DNA of 64,000 nt from Anatilimnocola aggregata (lineage in GTDB: Bacteria > Planctomycetota > Planctomycetia > Pirellulales > Pirellulaceae). The notes under the pieces are model-generated. The model was not told the DNA's origin. It did not search any database and saw only the letters and a list, made by a program, of their open reading frames with translations. The stretch lies in the NCBI RefSeq assembly GCF_007747655.1, contig NZ_CP036274.1, forward strand, positions 2,232,001 through 2,296,000, in the 5' to 3' direction. The position numbers and the translations under genes were made by a program. Shown here piece by piece: positions 59,233 to 64,000 of this stretch (positions are counted from its first letter, which is position 1; the number at the start of each line of letters is the position of its first letter).

Positions 59233-60678
59233 GTGCCAACTCTGCTTGTTGTTGACGACGAACCGTCGATCTTGCATTTCTTTCGACGTGCCTTTCCGGC
59301 CGACGAGGTGAACTTGATCACAGCATCGTCTGCCGCCGAAGGACTTGCCCAAGTTCAAGCCGCCAATCCGGATGTGACCATCCTCGATGTCGATTTGGCC
59401 GGACAGTCAGGCCTGGAGTTGTTTCGCCAGATTAAGGAGCTCGATTCACGCGTCCCGGTCATCTTCATCACGGGGCATGGGACGACAGCCACTGCCATCG
59501 AGGCGATGCAACTCGGAGCCTATGAATACTTGCTCAAGCCGTTGGAGCTCGATCAACTGCTGGACTTGGTCGACCGAGCGTTTGAAATCAGCCGGTTGAT
59601 GAAGATTCCGCCGGTGATTGCCGAGGGGCCCGAACACACTGATGCACCAGACGCATTGGTGGGACGATGCCCCGCCATGCAAACGGTTTACAAAGCCATT
59701 GGACGCGTTGCCTCGCAAGATGTCACGGTGCTCATTTTGGGTGAAAGCGGCACCGGGAAGGAACTGGTTGCTCGGGCGATCTACCATTACAGCAGACGTG
59801 CGAAGGGGCCGTTCCTGGCGATCAATTGCGCGGCGATTCCCGACGCCCTGCTGGAAAGCGAGTTGTTCGGGCATGAAAAAGGAGCATTTACCGGGGCAGA
59901 TCGGCGGCGAATCGGCAAGTTCGAGCAATGCAACGGCGGTACGCTGTTTCTGGATGAAATTGGCGATATGTCTCCGCTGACGCAAACCAAGATCTTGCGG
60001 GTTCTCCAAGGGCAGGAGTTCGAACGTGTCGGCGGGAACGAGGTTATCCGATCCAATGTTCGTGTTGTCGCGGCGACGAATCGCGATCTGGAAAAGATGG
60101 TTGCGGAAGGAACCTTTCGCGGCGATCTCTTTTATCGGCTGAACGTCTTCACGATTCGGCTACCAGCGCTCCGGGAACGCGGAGACGATGTGCCCCTGCT
60201 CGCACAGCATTTTATGTATCGCTTCGCGAAGGAATTAAATACGAATGTGCAAAGTGTCGCAGAAGAGACCATGAAGTTGTTGACGCAGTATCCGTGGCCG
60301 GGCAACGTCCGCGAATTCCAGAGCGTGATCAAACAGGCACTACTCCAGGCAACTGGTCCTGTTTTGTTACCAGAGTTTCTTCCCAGTGCAGTGCGCAACC
60401 GGCCGGACGCTTCGGACCAGTCAGCTTCCTCGAAGATGGACTTGACCGCCTTGTCCACGTTCATCCAGCAGCGGTTAAGCGCCGAGTCCACATCTCTGTA
60501 TGCCGAATTCCAAGCGATTACGGATTGTCACCTGCTGAAGCTCGTACTCGAACACGCCGGTGGAAACCTCTCGAAAGCTGCCAGGATATTGGGGATCACG
60601 CGGGCAACATTGCGATCAAAGCTGCAATCACTCGGGCTGTCAGGTGATCAAACTCGCGCATCAACGGAAGGCCTCTGA
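59233..60678 (+). CDS. NtrC-family sigma-54 response regulator
   Basis: A 481-residue activator. The receiver has VVDDEPSILHFF and the phosphoacceptor in VTILDVDLAGQSGLE. The AAA+ domain has Walker A ILGESGTGKELVARAIYHYS, the sigma-54 contact loop EKGAFTGADRRRIG, Walker B GGTLFLDEIGDMSP and the arginine-finger region FRGDLFYRLNVF. The C-terminal Fis-type HTH is GGNLSKAARILGITRATLRSKL. GTG 59233 is chosen because GGGGAAACC lies before it; a TTG at 59215 is an alternative. It would activate sigma-54 promoters such as those at 52508, 56194, 57352 and 57894. Confidence 0.95.
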   Translation: MPTLLVVDDEPSILHFFRRAFPADEVNLITASSAAEGLAQVQAANPDVTILDVDLAGQSGLELFRQIKELDSRVPVIFITGHGTTATAIEAMQLGAYEYLLKPLELDQLLDLVDRAFEISRLMKIPPVIAEGPEHTDAPDALVGRCPAMQTVYKAIGRVASQDVTVLILGESGTGKELVARAIYHYSRRAKGPFLAINCAAIPDALLESELFGHEKGAFTGADRRRIGKFEQCNGGTLFLDEIGDMSPLTQTKILRVLQGQEFERVGGNEVIRSNVRVVAATNRDLEKMVAEGTFRGDLFYRLNVFTIRLPALRERGDDVPLLAQHFMYRFAKELNTNVQSVAEETMKLLTQYPWPGNVREFQSVIKQALLQATGPVLLPEFLPSAVRNRPDASDQSASSKMDLTALSTFIQQRLSAESTSLYAEFQAITDCHLLKLVLEHAGGNLSKAARILGITRATLRSKLQSLGLSGDQTRASTEGL

Positions 60679-60796
60679 CACGAACAGACCTCCTTCGCTC
60701 GGGCGGGCATGCTTTGGAAATATATCGTGCTGATATGGGCGCTCCAAATGGCTCCTGCTTCTTTTCGCTTTGGCGCATCGACTCACCTGCCTGTGG

Positions 60797-62731
60797 TTAA
60801 GCCGGCTTGGTCAGTGCTTCGTACTGCTCAATCGAAGCCCCGTCTAAGCACGCGGTAATCATTTGATGCCCCAACGGATCAAGCTCGGGATTGCGGAATT
60901 GTGCGAGTTGTTCGTGGAAGAACTGGGTAAGCTGCTGAGCGCCAATATCGTAGGCCTCCACCCCGACCTCGGGCTGAACAGACACGTCGAAAAACTGGGG
61001 GGCCATCATTTGCCCCTCTAATTCCAGGCTGCGAGGATGGTGTCCCAACAGGGGACAACGCGAGGCAATCAAATTATCCTTCGGAATCGTGGTTCGCTTC
61101 GCGCGAGCGCGGGCAAGGCACTCGCGGGCAATCCATTGAGGTGCAAAACCAACCTTCCACGAGCCGATGTGCTGATTAGGAATCAGCGCGAACAGTGTGG
61201 AAGATGTATCCACGATCTGGTGCAACAGGATGTTCGCTTGATCGACGCGACGTCCCGTGGCAAAGGGCCAATACGAGCCGACCCCTTCCGACTGCATCCC
61301 TTCCTGCGAGACGATCGACGGATTGCCGTGACCGCGCGGGGCCACCAATCGCCACAACCAAGCCAGCGCCGGGGGCAGCACGTGAAACATGCCGACGATG
61401 CCGTATGTGGGTTTCTCGCGGGTGCAGGGTGGACATCGAATGCCGAAGCTCCGAATATCGACGGTTACTGCTTCTTTCACCACTCCTGGAATATAGTCTC
61501 GAGAAACTACCAGCCGGGGATTCGGACAGCGGACGCCCGGCTTGTCTTCAATGTGTTCCCAAATCAGCGTGGTAGCCCCTGGCTTGGCTTCCATGTTCAA
61601 GAACAGCAGCGGTCCTGGCGGATGAACGGTTAAGCTCTCTAGCGCCGGATCGGTGCCGTAGTTTTGGATGTGGTTGACGCGAACAAACCATCCCTGTTCC
61701 GCATCGACCAAAGACAACTTGCGATCGGTGCCATCCTGCTTCTGCAAATCGGGATGACAAAGCGCCATGTCGTCGGTTACGGGTCGCAAATCACACCCTT
61801 GCGGAAGAGTGACATATTGGGTTTCGTTGTTGACGAGATTGGTTCCCAATCGCAGCCGGCCATCAGGGTCGCGATGCACGGCTTCCAACATCTCGCTCTT
61901 GCCGCTGCCTGATGCCCCCTCGTGCATGATTACGGTGACATGCTTGTCGGGCGTTGTCGCGAGAACGGTCGAGCAGTGCGCCGTGGTCCACGGGATTTCT
62001 CCTCGTTCACCTGCGGTCAACAGCATGCCATAAACACCCTTTTTGGCGGAAGGCCCTGGATAGAGGTTGTAACTGAACAACTCGTGCAAACCGGCTTCCT
62101 CGAAGCGTCGATTGTGTACGACGATTTGCTTGCCATTGAAATGCGTATGACGAAAGACTGGTGCGGTATAAAGGACGGCATGGTGGTGGTAGTCGGCGCC
62201 CAATTGCCGAATCCGTTCCAAGGGGACGATCCCTTGCAGCATGGCCAACCCGAGAGCGAAGAAGCCTGCGTTGGCTGGACAGATCGCAACTGCGTTCATG
62301 GCCCGACCGGGCAGACCCGACTCGAAGAAAAAGCAAGCGATAGGCTGCGTCTTCAACCAGTCCAGTGTCTCTTGTCGCAGGGGCGCAAATTCTTTTCCAA
62401 AACGCTCGCTATACGTCGGCTTGTCGGTTGGACCTTTGTCGCCAATCACCATGCAATCGGAATCTCGCCGGCGCATGTATGGCTCCGGATAATTGGCAGC
62501 GATGCCATTACGCACGCGGCAAACCCGCGCCTCGGCAACAAAGCCAGTGCCGGGAACGTCGTAGCCGACGGTGTAGTATTCTTGTGAGTCACATTTTTCC
62601 TTGGGAACGGCGAGTGCCACCAATTCTTCAACCGACCCGACGAGAGTCAAGCGGTTTTCCTGATCCGCCGCCTCAAGCACGGATAATGCCGAATGCGAGA
62701 GTGTGATCTGGGGCAAATGCTTCAAGGACAT
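60797..62731 (-). CDS. DUF4914 family protein, PEPCK-like P-loop
   Basis: A 644-residue protein. Family parts are VGYDVPGTGFVAEARVCRV, YMRRRDSDCMVIGDKGPTDKP and RQETLDWLKTQPI. A P-loop of the PEPCK type ([18 protein letters not shown], about residue 270) and an EGVGSYWPFATGRR segment follow, as in PEP carboxykinases. The reaction is unknown; a kinase or carboxykinase-type activity on a small metabolite is likely. The length fits DUF4914 (about 600-640). It lies beside a glycogen-debranching enzyme gene (divergent), which hints at carbohydrate metabolism (inference). Confidence 0.82.
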   Translation of the reverse strand: MSLKHLPQITLSHSALSVLEAADQENRLTLVGSVEELVALAVPKEKCDSQEYYTVGYDVPGTGFVAEARVCRVRNGIAANYPEPYMRRRDSDCMVIGDKGPTDKPTYSERFGKEFAPLRQETLDWLKTQPIACFFFESGLPGRAMNAVAICPANAGFFALGLAMLQGIVPLERIRQLGADYHHHAVLYTAPVFRHTHFNGKQIVVHNRRFEEAGLHELFSYNLYPGPSAKKGVYGMLLTAGERGEIPWTTAHCSTVLATTPDKHVTVIMHEGASGSGKSEMLEAVHRDPDGRLRLGTNLVNNETQYVTLPQGCDLRPVTDDMALCHPDLQKQDGTDRKLSLVDAEQGWFVRVNHIQNYGTDPALESLTVHPPGPLLFLNMEAKPGATTLIWEHIEDKPGVRCPNPRLVVSRDYIPGVVKEAVTVDIRSFGIRCPPCTREKPTYGIVGMFHVLPPALAWLWRLVAPRGHGNPSIVSQEGMQSEGVGSYWPFATGRRVDQANILLHQIVDTSSTLFALIPNQHIGSWKVGFAPQWIARECLARARAKRTTIPKDNLIASRCPLLGHHPRSLELEGQMMAPQFFDVSVQPEVGVEAYDIGAQQLTQFFHEQLAQFRNPELDPLGHQMITACLDGASIEQYEALTKPA

Positions 62732-62844
62732 ATTGATCGCTCTGTAGGGGGTTTGGTGTCAGTTTTTATTTAGCACGACAAGCTTTTTAACGGGAGAACG
62801 TCTAGCGATCGCGAATTGTCACGCTGACGCGCGCGACCCGCCAG

Positions 62845-63054
62845 CTAAGCGTCACCAATCGGTGCGAGTTTGGATTCGGTGTACTCGACGGAGATTCGAT
62901 TCTCGATCTCCACGCCCTTGGCACAGGTTCTTAACAGTTCTTGTGCCAGTTGCTGGTGGCAAAAGAAGCAACGTAGGCGGAAGAGCACTCGTAATTTCTC
63001 ACAGGCTTCGGCCGAACTCAATCTCTCGAAGAGACACCGAGTTGGCCCAAACAC
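62845..63054 (-). CDS. Short BON-like domain protein
   Basis: A 69-codon ORF from GTG 63054. The product has the order of a BON domain (CEKLRVLFRLRCFFCHQQLAQELL and RTCAKGVEIENRISVEYTES): a short beta part, a helix with the HQQLAQELL pattern and an IxNxIxVE ending. No SD is obvious. Lengths of single BON domains (about 60-70) fit. The match is from pattern memory only. Confidence 0.45.
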   Translation of the reverse strand: MFGPTRCLFERLSSAEACEKLRVLFRLRCFFCHQQLAQELLRTCAKGVEIENRISVEYTESKLAPIGDA

Positions 63055-63305
63055 GCCGCAGAATTGACTTCACTTTTCGCTGAGATAAGCTGCAGGGGGT
63101 TTTCTGCGATAGACGTCGAGCCGTGAACAAACACCACGGTCGTTTTCTCTCGACAACCGCTCTCGGCGACGGCTCGCGGCCGTTTGTTTCGTGTTGAGTA
63201 GCCAAGTTGCCGCGCTGATCCGCTGTGCCGACGGTCAAACGCAGCAGTGGCTTATGCTGCAACTCGAAGAATCGATCAGGCCTAGAAAGTGGCCCAAAGG
63301 AACCG

Positions 63306-64000
63306 ATGAGCAAGTCAATAGCGCATGCACCCGGAAGCACTTGGCCGCTTGGAGCAACAGTTCAACACAAAGGAGTCAATTTTTGTCTTTTTTCACGACA
63401 GGCTACGGCGGTCGAGCTGTTACTTTTTGATGATGTTGACGATGTAACTCCGCGTCACATTCTGCCTCTCGATCCGGTTACTCAGCGAGCGTATTACTAC
63501 TGGCACTGCTTCGTGCCGCGGCTGAAATCTAGTCAGCTCTATGCCTACCGAGTTCAGGGCCCCGACTTGCCTGACCGCGGCCTGCGATTTGATCCGCATA
63601 AGGTGCTACTCGATCCTTACGGTAAAGGGGTGGTCGTTCCCGCTGACTATTCCCGCGGCGCTGCGACTCAATCTGGCCAATGTCCCACCCCCTCGATGAA
63701 GAGTGTTGTCGTCGACCCCAGCAAGTACGACTGGGAAGATGACCGCCCACTACGGCGCCCTGCCGCGCAAACAATCATTTATGAAATGCACGTGCGTGGA
63801 TTCACCCGCAATCCAAATTCCGGAATTGCGGCAGATGTGCTGGGCACATATGCCGGTTTAATCAAAAAGATTCCGTACTTGAAGCAACTGGGAATCACGG
63901 CCGTCGAGCTACTTCCTGTCTTTCACTTCGATGCTCAAGATTGCCCGCCAGGCAAGACCAACTACTGGGGCTATGCGCCACTCTCGTTCTTTGCGCCGCA
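63306..64000 (+). CDS. glgX: Glycogen debranching enzyme/isoamylase (GlgX), 3' end beyond window
   Basis: About 231 codons are visible and the frame is open at the window end. The N-terminal E-set/CBM48-like domain has PGSTWPLGATVQHKGVNFCLFSRQATAVELLLFDD (in pieces) and YYWHCFVPRLKSSQLYAYRVQGP. The start of the catalytic TIM barrel follows, with TIIYEMHVRGFTRNPNSG, YLKQLGITAVELLPVFHFD and NYWGYAPLSFFAP, typical of GH13 GlgX/isoamylase enzymes. AAAGGAA lies 4-5 bp upstream of ATG. It would cleave alpha-1,6 branches of glycogen. Confidence 0.93.
   Translation, partial: MSKSIAHAPGSTWPLGATVQHKGVNFCLFSRQATAVELLLFDDVDDVTPRHILPLDPVTQRAYYYWHCFVPRLKSSQLYAYRVQGPDLPDRGLRFDPHKVLLDPYGKGVVVPADYSRGAATQSGQCPTPSMKSVVVDPSKYDWEDDRPLRRPAAQTIIYEMHVRGFTRNPNSGIAADVLGTYAGLIKKIPYLKQLGITAVELLPVFHFDAQDCPPGKTNYWGYAPLSFFAP

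Overview
The window looks like chromosome of a planctomycete, probably a Pirellulales relative. This is inferred from Hanks-type Ser/Thr kinases with planctomycete architectures (kinase plus membrane segment plus repeats; kinase plus STAND NTPase), a DUF4914 PEPCK-like protein, small Cys/His-rich secreted proteins, weak or non-AUG starts and moderate GC. No rRNA or tRNA gene was seen.

Region 1 (about 0.5-19.1 kb, mostly + strand) is a heavy-metal and efflux island. It holds a DevBCA/MacAB-like ABC exporter (two FtsX-type permeases, an HlyD adaptor, an ATPase and a TolC channel) interleaved with two paralogous lipoproteins and Cys-rich secreted proteins. Then come three small secreted HMA-like proteins, a YnfA membrane protein, a Zn/Cd/Pb-type P1B ATPase, and a CusB/CusA-type RND system with a trailing lipoprotein. 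Region 2 (19.4-23.5 kb) has a NUMOD3/Myb-like DNA-binding protein, a Ser/Thr kinase, small secreted proteins, and a gene-free stretch that folds into a multi-stem candidate ncRNA with its own extended -10 promoter and terminator.

Region 3 (about 24-41.6 kb, mostly - strand) looks like an integrated mobile element. A large serine recombinase and an N-terminally shortened tyrosine recombinase lie at its right end. Its cargo includes a divergent DnaN-like sliding clamp, a Ycf46-like AAA ATPase, DUF1257 (Ycf35-like) and DUF2997 proteins, a DUF3150-like protein, zinc-ribbon membrane proteins, an XRE regulator and several microproteins. Two of these genes appear to start at ATT and ATC behind perfect Shine-Dalgarno sites, and several are preceded by a hairpin/T-rich/SD leader. 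A duplicated block of about 600 bp (25.7-26.3 and 31.0-31.6 kb) brackets a + strand kinase-STAND gene, so this part was rearranged after or during acquisition.

Region 4 (41.7-49.8 kb) is a complete kdp potassium-uptake operon (a small membrane ORF, kdpF, A, B, C, D, E). Region 5 (50-60.7 kb) is a stress or dormancy island: TerC, a double UspA protein, MgtE, a DHH-motif protein, an HPF/RaiA-like protein, a Rnk/GreA-like protein, a CBS-pair protein and a small unknown. It ends with a GAF histidine kinase and an NtrC-type activator carrying GAFTGA. Sequences resembling sigma-54 promoters lie upstream of several of these genes, which suggests a local sigma-54 regulon. The window ends with DUF4914, a small BON-like ORF and the start of a glycogen-debranching enzyme.
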